A DNA stretch of 7,023 bases from Salinisphaera sp. UBA6602. Lineage in GTDB: Bacteria; Pseudomonadota; Gammaproteobacteria; Nevskiales; Salinisphaeraceae. The first letter of the stretch is position 1, and every line of letters starts with the position of its first letter. The notes under the pieces are model-generated. The model ran no database searches and was not told where the DNA came from. It saw only the letters and a list, made by a program, of their open reading frames with translations. The stretch lies in assembly GCA_002433465.1 (NCBI GenBank), contig DJIE01000233.1, positions 1 through 7,023 on the forward strand, written 5' to 3'. A program made the position numbers and the translations under genes. Positions 1 to 5,764 of the stretch are shown here, in pieces.

Positions 1-2273
1 TAGATGTCCGGCAGAAAGTGCATTTCCACCTTGATCACGCCATCGCCCTGACAGGCTTCGCAGCGCCCGCCCTTGACGTTGAACGAAAAACGCCCTGGCT
101 GGTAGCCACGGGCACGGGCTTCCGGCGTATTCGCGAACAGCTCGCGAATGGTGCCGAACAGGCCGGTATAGGTGGCCGGATTGGAGCGCGGCGTACGCCC
201 GATCGGCGCCTGGCTGATATCGATGACCTTGTCGAGATGCTCCAGGCCCTCGATCGAGGTCATGGGCGCGGCCCGTGCCACCGCTCGGTTGACCTGGCGC
301 GCGGCCGCCGGAAACAGGGTTTCGTTGATCAGCGTCGACTTGCCCGATCCGGACACGCCGGTAATACAGGTGAGCTGGCCCATGGACAGCTCGACCGAGA
401 CGTTCTTGAGGTTGTTGCCGCGTGCGCCGTTGATCTTGATCACGCGTTCTTTGTCGAAGGCGATGCGCTTGTCCGGAATCGGGATCGTCAGCCGGCCGGA
501 CAGATATTGCCCGGTGAGCGATTGCTCGTTGGCCGCGATCTGTTCGGCGCTGCCCTGGGCGATGACATGACCGCCGTGGTCGCCCGCGCCCAGGCCCATA
601 TCGACCACGTATTCGGCTTCGCGGATGGCGTCTTCGTCGTGCTCGACCACGATCACGGTATTGCCCAGATCGCGCAGGCGTTCGAGGGTGTTGAGCAGGC
701 GCCGGTTGTCGCGCTGATGCAGGCCGATCGACGGCTCGTCGAGGACATACATCACGCCCACGAGCCCGGCACCGATCTGGCTGGCCAGACGAATACGCTG
801 GGCTTCACCGCCGGACAGCGTTTCTGCGCTGCGTGACAGGGTCAGATAATTCAGGCCCACATCGAGCAGGAACTTCACCCGGGCCTTGATCTCCTTGAGA
901 ATCGGTTCGGCGATCTCGGCGCGATGGCCCGGAATATCCAGCGATTCGGCGATCTCATAGGCGCCGGCAATACTGGCCGCATTGATTTCGGGCAGGGTGC
1001 GGTCGGCAACGCGTACGTGCCGGGCGGCCTGGTTCAGGCGTGCGCCGCCACAGCTGGGGCAGGCCTTGTCCGACAGATACTTGGCCAATTCTTCGCGCAC
1101 CGCCATGGAATCGGTTTCGGCATAGCGGCGCTGCATGTTGTCGAGCACGCCTTCGAAGGCATGTTTGCGCACGCGCGTACGCCCGCGGGCATTCACGTAA
1201 CGGAACTCGATCTGCTCTCGGCCGGAGCCGTGCAGGATGATCTTGCGGGCTTTCTCCGGCAGGTCGCGCCAGGGCGTATCCACGTCGAAGCCGTATTTCT
1301 CGGCCAGCGATTGAATCAGGCCGAAGAAATAGGGGTTGCGCCGATCCCAGCCGCGCACCGCGCCGCCGGCCAGGCTCAGCGAATCGTCGGTGATCACGCG
1401 GTCGACATCGAACACCGCCAGCGAACCCAGGCCGTCGCAGGCGCTGCAGGCGCCGTGCGGCGAGTTGAAGGAGAACAGTCGCGGTTCCATGTCGTTGATG
1501 GAATAGCCGCAGACCGGGCAGGCGAACTGGGAGGAAAATACCTCCGGCTCGCCGTCGCCACGCCAGGGCAGGATCCAGGCAATGCCTTCGGACAGGCGCA
1601 GCGCGGTTTCGAAGGATTCGGCCAGACGCTGCTGGATGCCGTCGCGGATCTTGAAGCGGTCGACCACCACTTCGATATCGTGCTTCACCTTCGGGTTGAG
1701 TTCCGGCACCTCGTCGATTTCGACGATCTCGCCGTCCACGCGCATGCGCACGAAACCCTGGCCACGCATCTGCTCGAATACGTCGCGGTGCTCGCCCTTG
1801 CGCGAACGAATCACCGGCGCGAGCAGCATCCAGGCCGATTCCGCTTCCTTTTCCAGCGTCTGATCGACCATCTGCGACACGCTCTGTGCGGTCAGCGGTT
1901 CGTCGTGATCGGGGCAATAGGGCGTGCCCGCGCGGGCGAACAACAGGCGCAGATAATCGTGGATCTCGGTGACCGTGCCCACGGTCGAACGCGGGTTGTG
2001 CGAGGTCGATTTCTGTTCGATGGAAATCGCCGGCGACAGACCCTCGATGGAATCCAGGTCCGGCTTTTCCATCATCGACAGGAACTGGCGCGCATAGGCC
2101 GACAGCGATTCGACATAGCGACGCTGGCCTTCGGCATAGACCGTATCGAAGGCGAGGCTCGACTTACCCGAGCCGGACAGCCCGGTAATCACGATCAGCT
2201 GGTTACGCGGCAGATCGAGGTCGACGTTCTGAAGATTGTGCGTACGGGCACCGCGAATGCGGATACTGTCCAT
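1..2273 (-). CDS. uvrA: UvrA, excinuclease ABC subunit A (partial, C-terminus outside window)
   Basis: UvrA is the damage-sensing ATPase of nucleotide excision repair. As a dimer it scans DNA with UvrB, then hands the lesion to UvrB for incision by UvrC. The frame is open from the ATG at 2273 to the left edge, about 757 codons; the E. coli protein is about 940 residues, so roughly 180 are missing. Visible in order: Walker A GLSGSGKS at 31-38 (K37); a CxxC pair at 252/255 and another at 276/279 forming the first zinc module; a further CxxC at 405/408; ABC signature [12 protein letters not shown] from 486; Walker B with D512-E513; second Walker [10 protein letters not shown] with K645; and the first half of the second zinc module at C738/C741. 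The N-terminus [14 protein letters not shown] aligns with E. coli from residue 1, which fixes the start, although no good ribosome binding site precedes it. Transcribed divergently from the transporter gene. Confidence 0.98.
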   Translation of the reverse strand, partial: MDSIRIRGARTHNLQNVDLDLPRNQLIVITGLSGSGKSSLAFDTVYAEGQRRYVESLSAYARQFLSMMEKPDLDSIEGLSPAISIEQKSTSHNPRSTVGTVTEIHDYLRLLFARAGTPYCPDHDEPLTAQSVSQMVDQTLEKEAESAWMLLAPVIRSRKGEHRDVFEQMRGQGFVRMRVDGEIVEIDEVPELNPKVKHDIEVVVDRFKIRDGIQQRLAESFETALRLSEGIAWILPWRGDGEPEVFSSQFACPVCGYSINDMEPRLFSFNSPHGACSACDGLGSLAVFDVDRVITDDSLSLAGGAVRGWDRRNPYFFGLIQSLAEKYGFDVDTPWRDLPEKARKIILHGSGREQIEFRYVNARGRTRVRKHAFEGVLDNMQRRYAETDSMAVREELAKYLSDKACPSCGGARLNQAARHVRVADRTLPEINAASIAGAYEIAESLDIPGHRAEIAEPILKEIKARVKFLLDVGLNYLTLSRSAETLSGGEAQRIRLASQIGAGLVGVMYVLDEPSIGLHQRDNRRLLNTLERLRDLGNTVIVVEHDEDAIREAEYVVDMGLGAGDHGGHVIAQGSAEQIAANEQSLTGQYLSGRLTIPIPDKRIAFDKERVIKINGARGNNLKNVSVELSMGQLTCITGVSGSGKSTLINETLFPAAARQVNRAVARAAPMTSIEGLEHLDKVIDISQAPIGRTPRSNPATYTGLFGTIRELFANTPEARARGYQPGRFSFNVKGGRCEACQGDGVIKVEMHFLPDI

Positions 2274-2305
2274 GAAGCGGGCGCGATGGGGAGGAATAGC
2301 CCACA

Positions 2306-2335
2306 AGTATACGCAGCGCCGCAAGTACGCCCCAA
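2306..2335 (-). promoter_or_regulatory. Candidate sigma70 promoter for uvrA
   Basis: On the minus strand, TATACT at 2311-2306 matches the -10 consensus at five of six positions. TTGGGG at 2335-2330 is a weak -35 with an 18-bp spacer. Transcription would start near 2299 and give a leader of about 26 nt. That short leader contains the pyrimidine-rich stretch TTCCTCCCC and no Shine-Dalgarno sequence. No LexA box (CTGT-N8-ACAG) overlaps it. Assigned by eye. Confidence 0.45.
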
Positions 2336-2367
2336 ACAACGTTAGCCCCGGCGGGTACAGGCCGCTG

Positions 2368-2376
2368 TGGTAGAAT
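2368..2376 (+). promoter_or_regulatory. Extended -10 promoter for the yajR-ssb unit
   Basis: TGGTAGAAT at 2368-2376 is a TGn motif joined to TAGAAT, which differs from TATAAT at one position. No convincing -35 lies 16-18 bp upstream, as is usual for extended -10 promoters. Transcription would begin near 2383 and leave a leader of about 175 nt before the yajR start codon. It sits back to back with the uvrA promoter without overlapping it. Confidence 0.5.
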
Positions 2377-2385
2377 TCGCGGCCT

Positions 2386-2402
2386 GATTGGCCCCGCCAA
2401 TC
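2386..2402 (+). other. Inverted repeat at the predicted 5' end of the yajR transcript
   Basis: GATTGGC-CCC-GCCAATC is a perfect 7-bp inverted repeat with a 3-nt centre. It begins about 3 nt after the predicted transcription start, so it could be a stem-loop at the very 5' end of the mRNA or an operator just downstream of the promoter. No known regulator site was recognised. Confidence 0.45.
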
Positions 2403-2415
2403 GACGGCCCCGGCA

Positions 2416-2508
2416 GCCGTGCGTTCGCGTCGTGTGGCTTGTCGGCACGGCCCGCGAATGCCGCTCGATTACGTGCCTCAGCGGTGCGTGACGGGTGACA
2501 GGCACCGC
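2416..2508 (+). other. Hairpin-forming leader upstream of yajR
   Basis: Two further perfect 7-bp stems lie in the predicted leader: GCCGTGC (2416-2422) with GCACGGC (2445-2451), loop 22 nt, and GCGGTGC (2481-2487) with GCACCGC (2502-2508), loop 14 nt. A competing 6-bp pairing, GTGCCT (2473-2478) with AGGCAC (2500-2505), uses some of the same bases, so alternative folds are possible. In DNA this GC-rich, 7-bp stems with long loops occur by chance, so these are weak evidence alone. I recognised no riboswitch class and no small ORF in 2383-2547. Confidence 0.3.
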
Positions 2509-2547
2509 ATGCGTCGTGCTGCCGCCGGTATCGCACCCATACCTGGC

Positions 2548-2552
2548 AAGAG
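2548..2552 (+). promoter_or_regulatory. Ribosome binding site deciding the yajR start
   Basis: AAGAG at 2548-2552 lies 6 nt before the ATG at 2559. The in-frame TTG at 2553 follows it immediately with no spacing, so the ATG is the better start. Confidence 0.6.
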
Positions 2553-2558
2553 TTGCTC

Positions 2559-3941
2559 ATGACCAGATTCGAAACCCGGGCGGCCTTCTCGCTGGCAGGC
2601 ATTTTCTCCCTGCGCATGCTCGGGCTGTTCATGATCTACCCGGTGTTCACGTTCTATGCCAAGCATCTGGATGGTTCCACACCGTTCACGGTGGGCCTGG
2701 CATTGGGCGCATACGGGTTGACGCAGGCCCTGCTGCAAATTCCCTTCGGCATGCTTTCCGATCGCTTCGGGCGCAAGCGCATGATCTGTATCGGCCTGCT
2801 GATCTTTGCGTTGGGCAGCGTTGTAGCGGCACTGTCGGACAGTATTTATGGCGTGATCGCCGGGCGTATTCTGCAGGGCGCAGGCGCGGTCGGATCCGTG
2901 ATTCTTGCCCTTGGCGCGGACCTCACCCGCGAAGAACAGCGCACCAAGACGATGGCGGTCATCGGCATGACCATCGGCCTGTCGTTCGCCCTGGCATTGG
3001 TGCTCGGGCCCTTGCTTAACGCCGTAATCGGCGTCTCCGGCATCTTCTGGACGACAGCGGTCATGGCGCTGGCCGGTATCGGCGTGCTCTATGCCGTTAC
3101 GCCGCAGCCGGCCGCGCTGCAGTCGCACCGCGATACGGGCGCTGTGCCAGCGATGTTCAAGCGCGTGCTGACCGACCCGCAGTTGTTACGCCTGGATTTC
3201 GGCATTTTCGCCTTGCACGCCATGCTGACCGCGAGTTTCATTGCCGTGCCGGTACTGCTGCGCGACGTGGTGGGCGTGGCCGAAAACGAGCTGTGGATGG
3301 TCTATCTGCCCGTATTGGCGGTATCGGTCATGATCATGGTGCCAATGATCATCCTCGCCGAGGCCAAGCGGAAGATGAAGTCCGTCTTTGTGGGCGCGGT
3401 CGTGACCCTGGGTCTTAGCCAGCTCGCGCTGCTGGCCTGGCACAACAGCCTGGTCGAACTGGTGGTGGTGCTGACGCTGTTCTTCGCTGCCTTCAATACC
3501 ATGGAGGCGAGTCTGCCGTCGCTGATCTCCAAGGCCGCGCCGGCCGATGCCAAGGGCACGGCCATGGGCGTTTATTCGAGTTCGCAGTTCTTCGGCATCT
3601 TCGTGGGTGGCACCATCGGCGGCTGGGCCTACGGTCTGGACGGGCCGGCCGGGGTCTTCATTTTTTCGGCGATCGTGGCGCTGCTATGGTTCGTGGTGGC
3701 GGTCACCATGAAGCCGCCACGCTTTACGCGTACGCGCATGATCAGCGTTGAGGTCGCGAACGCGGCCGAGGCACGGGCGCTGGAGGCCGAGCTGCTCGCG
3801 CAGGCGGGCGTGGTCGAAGCGACGGTTGCGCTCGACGAAGGCGTGGCCTATATAAAAGTCGACAGCGCGCAGGCAGACGATGTCGATCTCGACGCATTTT
3901 CACGGCGCTCCGCACAAACCAGTGCGAGCCAGCCGACCTAA
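2559..3941 (+). CDS. yajR: YajR-like MFS transporter with C-terminal YAM domain
   Basis: A 460-residue inner-membrane transporter of the major facilitator superfamily, close to E. coli YajR (about 454 residues), a putative proton-driven exporter whose natural substrate is not settled. Hydrophobic segments fill residues about 8-385, consistent with twelve helices. Motif A, GMLSDRFGRKRM, lies at 64-75 in the loop after helix 2; GRILQGAGA at 102-110 carries the motif B arginine R103; LVLGP at 147-151 is motif C in helix 5. YajR-type stretches include NTMEASLPSLISK (313-325) and KGTAMGVYSSSQF (332-344). After the last helix, about residues 391-446 form a small soluble alpha/beta domain (RMISVEVANA... 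VAYIKVDS), the YAM domain that marks YajR. I chose the ATG at 2559; a TTG at 2553 would add two residues. The gene ends 18 bp before ssb, so the two are probably one transcript. Confidence 0.93.
   Translation: MTRFETRAAFSLAGIFSLRMLGLFMIYPVFTFYAKHLDGSTPFTVGLALGAYGLTQALLQIPFGMLSDRFGRKRMICIGLLIFALGSVVAALSDSIYGVIAGRILQGAGAVGSVILALGADLTREEQRTKTMAVIGMTIGLSFALALVLGPLLNAVIGVSGIFWTTAVMALAGIGVLYAVTPQPAALQSHRDTGAVPAMFKRVLTDPQLLRLDFGIFALHAMLTASFIAVPVLLRDVVGVAENELWMVYLPVLAVSVMIMVPMIILAEAKRKMKSVFVGAVVTLGLSQLALLAWHNSLVELVVVLTLFFAAFNTMEASLPSLISKAAPADAKGTAMGVYSSSQFFGIFVGGTIGGWAYGLDGPAGVFIFSAIVALLWFVVAVTMKPPRFTRTRMISVEVANAAEARALEAELLAQAGVVEATVALDEGVAYIKVDSAQADDVDLDAFSRRSAQTSASQPT
3826..3856 (+). promoter_or_regulatory. 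Possible internal promoter for ssb inside yajR
   Basis: The AT-rich run TATATAAAA at 3849-3857 stands out in very GC-rich coding sequence. TTGCGC at 3826-3831 is a partial -35, 17 bp upstream of TATATA; the better -10 match TATAAA (3851-3856) would give 19 bp. Transcription would begin near 3863, about 97 nt before the ssb start, and would let ssb be made independently of the transporter. The bases also encode a plausible YAM strand (residues AYIKV), so the match may be incidental. Confidence 0.3.
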
Positions 3942-3948
3942 CATCGAT

Positions 3949-3952
3949 GGAG
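3949..3952 (+). promoter_or_regulatory. Ribosome binding site of ssb
   Basis: GGAG at 3949-3952 lies 7 nt before the ATG at 3960, a near-ideal Shine-Dalgarno placement within the 18-bp gap after yajR. Confidence 0.75.
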
Positions 3953-3959
3953 TGTTGCA

Positions 3960-4505
3960 ATGGCAAGTAGGGGCATCAACAAGGCGATCCTGATCGGCAA
4001 TCTCGGCGCCGACCCGGAAACCCGCTATACCGCCGGCGGCACCGCGGTGACCAACGTCAATCTCGCCACGTCCGACACCTGGCGCGACAAGTCCAGCGGC
4101 GAAATGCAGGAACGCACCGAATGGCATCGCGTGGTGTTTTTTGCGCGCCTGGCCGAAGTGGCCGGTGAATATCTGCGCAAGGGCTCCAAGATCTATGTCG
4201 AGGGGCGCATCCAGACCCGCAAGTACCAGAACAAGGACGGCCAGGACGTCTACACCACCGAGATCGTTGGCAACGAAATGCAGATGCTCGATACCAAGGG
4301 CGGCAGCGGCGGCGGCAGTGCACCGTTCGGCGGCGGTGGCGGCCAGCAGCAGCGCCCGCCCCAGCAGGGCGGCGGCTACGGCGGTGGCCAGGGTGGTCAG
4401 GGCGGCGGCCGAGGCGGTCAGCAGTCCTATCAGCCGCCGCAGCGCGAGCCCGCCGGCGGCGATCCCGGCTTCGACGACGATCTGGACGACGATATCCCGT
4501 TCTAG
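3960..4505 (+). CDS. ssb: Single-stranded DNA-binding protein SSB
   Basis: SSB coats single-stranded DNA as a tetramer during replication, recombination and repair, and recruits partners through its acidic tail. The 181-residue product (E. coli 178) has the OB fold at about 1-112, opening [20 protein letters not shown]. It keeps the DNA-stacking aromatics equivalent to E. coli W40, W54 and F60 as W41, W55 and F61; the third tryptophan (W88) is replaced by Y89 in the motif TRKYQ. A low-complexity linker rich in Gly, Gln and Pro fills about 115-165. The protein ends [10 protein letters not shown], the acidic tip that binds repair and replication partners. The GC-rich linker explains the long antisense open frames over this gene. 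It lies 18 bp after yajR and has its own good ribosome binding site. In E. coli ssb is directly divergent from uvrA; here the transporter sits between them. Confidence 0.98.
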   Translation: MASRGINKAILIGNLGADPETRYTAGGTAVTNVNLATSDTWRDKSSGEMQERTEWHRVVFFARLAEVAGEYLRKGSKIYVEGRIQTRKYQNKDGQDVYTTEIVGNEMQMLDTKGGSGGGSAPFGGGGGQQQRPPQQGGGYGGGQGGQGGGRGGQQSYQPPQREPAGGDPGFDDDLDDDIPF

Positions 4506-4515
4506 CTTGTCCTGA

Positions 4516-4550
4516 TCGGGCAGATCGTCTGATATCCATCCGCTGCCCGA
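4516..4550 (+). other. Inverted repeat just downstream of ssb
   Basis: TCGGGCAG (4516-4523) pairs perfectly over 8 bp with CTGCCCGA (4543-4550) across a 19-nt loop, starting 11 nt after the ssb stop codon. No T-run follows, so it is not a standard terminator. It may stabilise the ssb mRNA 3' end or simply lie within the 3' UTR. Confidence 0.4.
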
Positions 4551-4584
4551 CCCGCTGACGGCCGCAGCAGTTTTCAACGGCGTC

Positions 4585-4618
4585 GAAACAAACGCGGGCA
4601 CCTGCCCGTTGTTTCTTT
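4585..4618 (+). terminator. Probable intrinsic terminator of the yajR-ssb unit
   Basis: GAAACAA (4585-4591) pairs with TTGTTTC (4609-4615) around an inner stem CGGGC (4595-4599) / GCCCG (4604-4608) with loop ACCT; three bases, ACG, bulge on the 5' side. The GC stem is followed by TTGTTTCTTT, an imperfect T-tract. The complementary strand also has a T-rich stretch after the stem, so it could act in both directions. It is the best candidate for ending the ssb transcript, 80 nt past the stop codon. Confidence 0.6.
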
Positions 4619-4644
4619 GCAACGGCTTTTCGACCGTCGGCCGT

Positions 4645-4672
4645 GGCGCGCGTGCCTGCATGCACGCGCGTT
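4645..4672. repeat. Strong GC-rich hairpin
   Basis: CGCGCGTGC (4647-4655) and GCACGCGCG (4662-4670) form a perfect 9-bp stem with loop CTGCAT, extendable by two G-T pairs. No T-tract follows on either strand, so it is not a canonical terminator. It lies between the ssb terminator and the dnr promoter; function unknown. Confidence 0.55.
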
Positions 4673-4701
4673 GCCCACCCGATAAATCATCTGTTTCCGT
4701 G

Positions 4702-4755
4702 CCGGGTTAACAAGACCCGGTGCGAGGCAGGGCAGCCCGCCCTAAAAGGCCTCGC
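4702..4755. other. Two consecutive hairpins just upstream of the FNR box
   Basis: The first is CCGGGT (4702-4707) / ACCCGG (4715-4720) with a 7-nt loop. The second is GCGAGGC (4722-4728) / GCCTCGC (4749-4755), enclosing an inner stem AGGGC (4729-4733) / GCCCT (4739-4743) with loop AGCCC and a 5-nt AAAAG bulge on the 3' side. It ends 10 bp before the FNR-type box. It could end read-through transcription or be part of a small RNA, but I see no clear promoter for one and no T-tract. Confidence 0.4.
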
Positions 4756-4765
4756 GGGCGTCGCC

Positions 4766-4779
4766 TTGACCCAGATCAA
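4766..4779 (+). promoter_or_regulatory. FNR/ANR/DNR-type operator
   Basis: TTGACCCAGATCAA matches the FNR-family consensus TTGAT-N4-ATCAA at nine of ten specified positions; only T to C in the left half-site differs. Its centre (4772.5) is 41.5 bp upstream of 4814, the start predicted from the -10-like GATCAT at 4802-4807, which is the classical activator spacing. The site is palindromic and would be read by Anr/Fnr or by the DNR-like protein itself. Confidence 0.85.
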
Positions 4780-4796
4780 TGTATGGGGGCCGGGCG

Positions 4797-4813
4797 CACG
4801 CGATCATCGCGTG
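4797..4813. promoter_or_regulatory. 17-bp perfect palindrome over the dnr -10 region
   Basis: CACGCGAT-C-ATCGCGTG (4797-4813) has perfect 8-bp arms around one central base. It covers the predicted -10 hexamer and ends at the predicted transcription start. Such a position suits a repressor operator. I do not recognise it as the site of NsrR, LexA, Fur or an FNR-family protein. Confidence 0.5.
4802..4807 (+). promoter_or_regulatory. Predicted -10 of the dnr promoter
   Basis: GATCAT matches TATAAT at four of six positions and falls exactly where the FNR box predicts a class II -10 element. Transcription would begin near 4814, giving a leader of about 90 nt. The weak hexamer and the lack of a -35 fit an activator-dependent promoter. 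Confidence 0.45.
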
Positions 4814-4904
4814 ATGAATCCAGTTTTCGTATCGGTACATGGCCGCACGGGGGCCCTTATCCGGGTCGCGCGAAGCGTGACACGGCTGACGGCGGGTCGT
4901 GGCG

Positions 4905-5633
4905 ATGGCTGTTAACGATAGCGTTGCCGCACGCGAGATACGCACGGCCCTCGCGCCCCAGTATTTTCTCGAAGGCATGTCGGAGGTGCGCCGGGCGCGC
5001 CTGTTGAACAGTGCCAGTACCCATGTTTTTGCCGCCGGCCAGACGCTGTTTCATCGCGGCGATATGGCCGAAAGCTTCTTCGTCGTGCTCGAGGGCCGGG
5101 TCAAGCTCTATCGGCTATCCATCGACGGCGACGAAAAGATCATGGGCCTGGTCGGCGCCGGCGAGAGCTTTGGCGAGGGCATACTGTTCATGGACCCCGC
5201 GCGTTACCCGGTCAGCGCGCAGGCGCTGGAGAACAGCCGTGTGGTGGCGATCAATCGCGCCGATTATCTCGACGAAATCCAGCATTGCTCTACCACCTGC
5301 ATGGCGGTGATGCACAAGCTTACCGCCCGTATCGAACGCCTGCTCGACGAGGTCGAGTCCCTCACGCTCAAGGACAGCCGCTATCGCGTGGTCAACTACC
5401 TGCTGGAGCTGATCCCCGAGCGGGCAACCGGGCCGGTACAGCTGTGTCTGCCCACCTCGAAGAGCGCGATCGCAGGGCGTTTGGCGATTCGCGCGGAAAC
5501 GTTTTCGCGCACGCTGCGTCAACTCGCCGAGAACGGCACGATCGTGCTGTGCGGGGGTCGCATGATCGAGGTGCCCAACCCGAGAGTTCTGCGCCATGCC
5601 CTGCGCGCCAAATCAGCGAGCGTGGCTTCGTGA
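4905..5633 (+). CDS. dnr: Crp/Fnr-family transcriptional regulator, DNR-like
   Basis: A 242-residue Crp/Fnr regulator most like Pseudomonas DNR, the nitric-oxide-responsive activator of denitrification genes. Residues about 30-125 form the cyclic-nucleotide-type sensor barrel (FFVVLEGRVKLYRLSIDGDEK at 58-78 in part; SFGEGILFMD at 88-97). A dimerisation helix follows at about 130-155, then a winged helix at about 158-223. The recognition helix contains E198-T-F-S201-R202, the ExxSR set that reads TTGAT half-sites. The cysteines are C128, C132, C181 and C216; none lies in the N-terminal region, so the iron-sulfur cluster of FNR/ANR cannot form, and the cAMP pocket signature of CRP is absent. 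That leaves a DNR-type, probably haem-based, sensor by inference. I took the ATG at 4905, with weak GGCGGG 8 nt upstream; a GTG at 4899 would add two residues. An FNR box in its promoter suggests autoregulation or control by Anr. Confidence 0.85.
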   Translation: MAVNDSVAAREIRTALAPQYFLEGMSEVRRARLLNSASTHVFAAGQTLFHRGDMAESFFVVLEGRVKLYRLSIDGDEKIMGLVGAGESFGEGILFMDPARYPVSAQALENSRVVAINRADYLDEIQHCSTTCMAVMHKLTARIERLLDEVESLTLKDSRYRVVNYLLELIPERATGPVQLCLPTSKSAIAGRLAIRAETFSRTLRQLAENGTIVLCGGRMIEVPNPRVLRHALRAKSASVAS

Positions 5634-5671
5634 GCGTCTTTATTCGAGCAGCGTCGGGTCGATCGCGTCCC

Positions 5672-5692
5672 GCCGTTGCCGCATTCAACGGC
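5672..5692. other. Small hairpin between dnr and the pdxH-like gene
   Basis: GCCGTTG (5672-5678) pairs perfectly with CAACGGC (5686-5692) across a 7-nt loop, 39 nt after the dnr stop codon. No T-run follows, so termination here is doubtful. The rest of the 131-bp gap shows no convincing promoter or FNR box, so read-through from dnr into the next gene is possible. Confidence 0.35.
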
Positions 5693-5752
5693 CCGGCTGC
5701 GCGCATCGTCTAACCACGAGGGGCGCCAGCCGGTCATCTTGTTTATTCATGC

Positions 5753-5757
5753 GAGGT
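5753..5757 (+). promoter_or_regulatory. Ribosome binding site of the pdxH-like gene
   Basis: GAGGT at 5753-5757 lies 7 nt before the ATG at 5765 and supports that start, even though the protein is shorter at its N-terminus than E. coli PdxH. Confidence 0.7.
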
Positions 5758-5764
5758 ATGGCCA

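Noticed and set aside
924..2345. 473-residue open frame on the plus strand, and a 272-residue one at 18-836
   Set aside because: Both lie antisense to uvrA, whose motifs are unmistakable. Their His/Ala/Gly/Arg-rich translations resemble no family and are what GC-biased third codon positions produce on the opposite strand.
2358..2369. ACAGGCCGCTGT as a possible LexA box
   Set aside because: The half-sites are in the reverse order and spacing (ACAG then CTGT) compared with CTGT-N8-ACAG.
2342..2632. Minus-strand open frames of 96-100 residues across the uvrA/yajR intergenic region
   Set aside because: They overlap the yajR start and the promoters, have biased Arg/Ala/Pro-rich content and no recognisable domain or ribosome binding site.
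3900..4661. 253-residue minus-strand open frame overlapping ssb
   Set aside because: It is the antisense of the Gly/Gln-rich SSB linker, giving Ala/Leu-rich low complexity. It has no plausible start signal, and ssb is certain.
4722..4755. Hairpin as an intrinsic terminator
   Set aside because: The stem is strong but is followed by GGGCGTCGCC with no T-tract, and the complementary strand has none either.
4740..4790. TTGACC (4766-4771) as a -35 of an ordinary sigma70 promoter
   Set aside because: No -10-like hexamer lies 16-18 bp downstream, and the bases form the left half of a near-perfect FNR box.
4643..5007. Plus-strand open frames of 90-95 residues upstream of dnr
   Set aside because: They run across the hairpins, the FNR box and the dnr start, have no ribosome binding site, and look like random GC-rich translation.
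5719..5747. Promoter for the pdxH-like gene using TTTATT at 5742-5747
   Set aside because: The hexamer matches at only four of six positions and there is no -35 at usable spacing; read-through from dnr remains equally likely.
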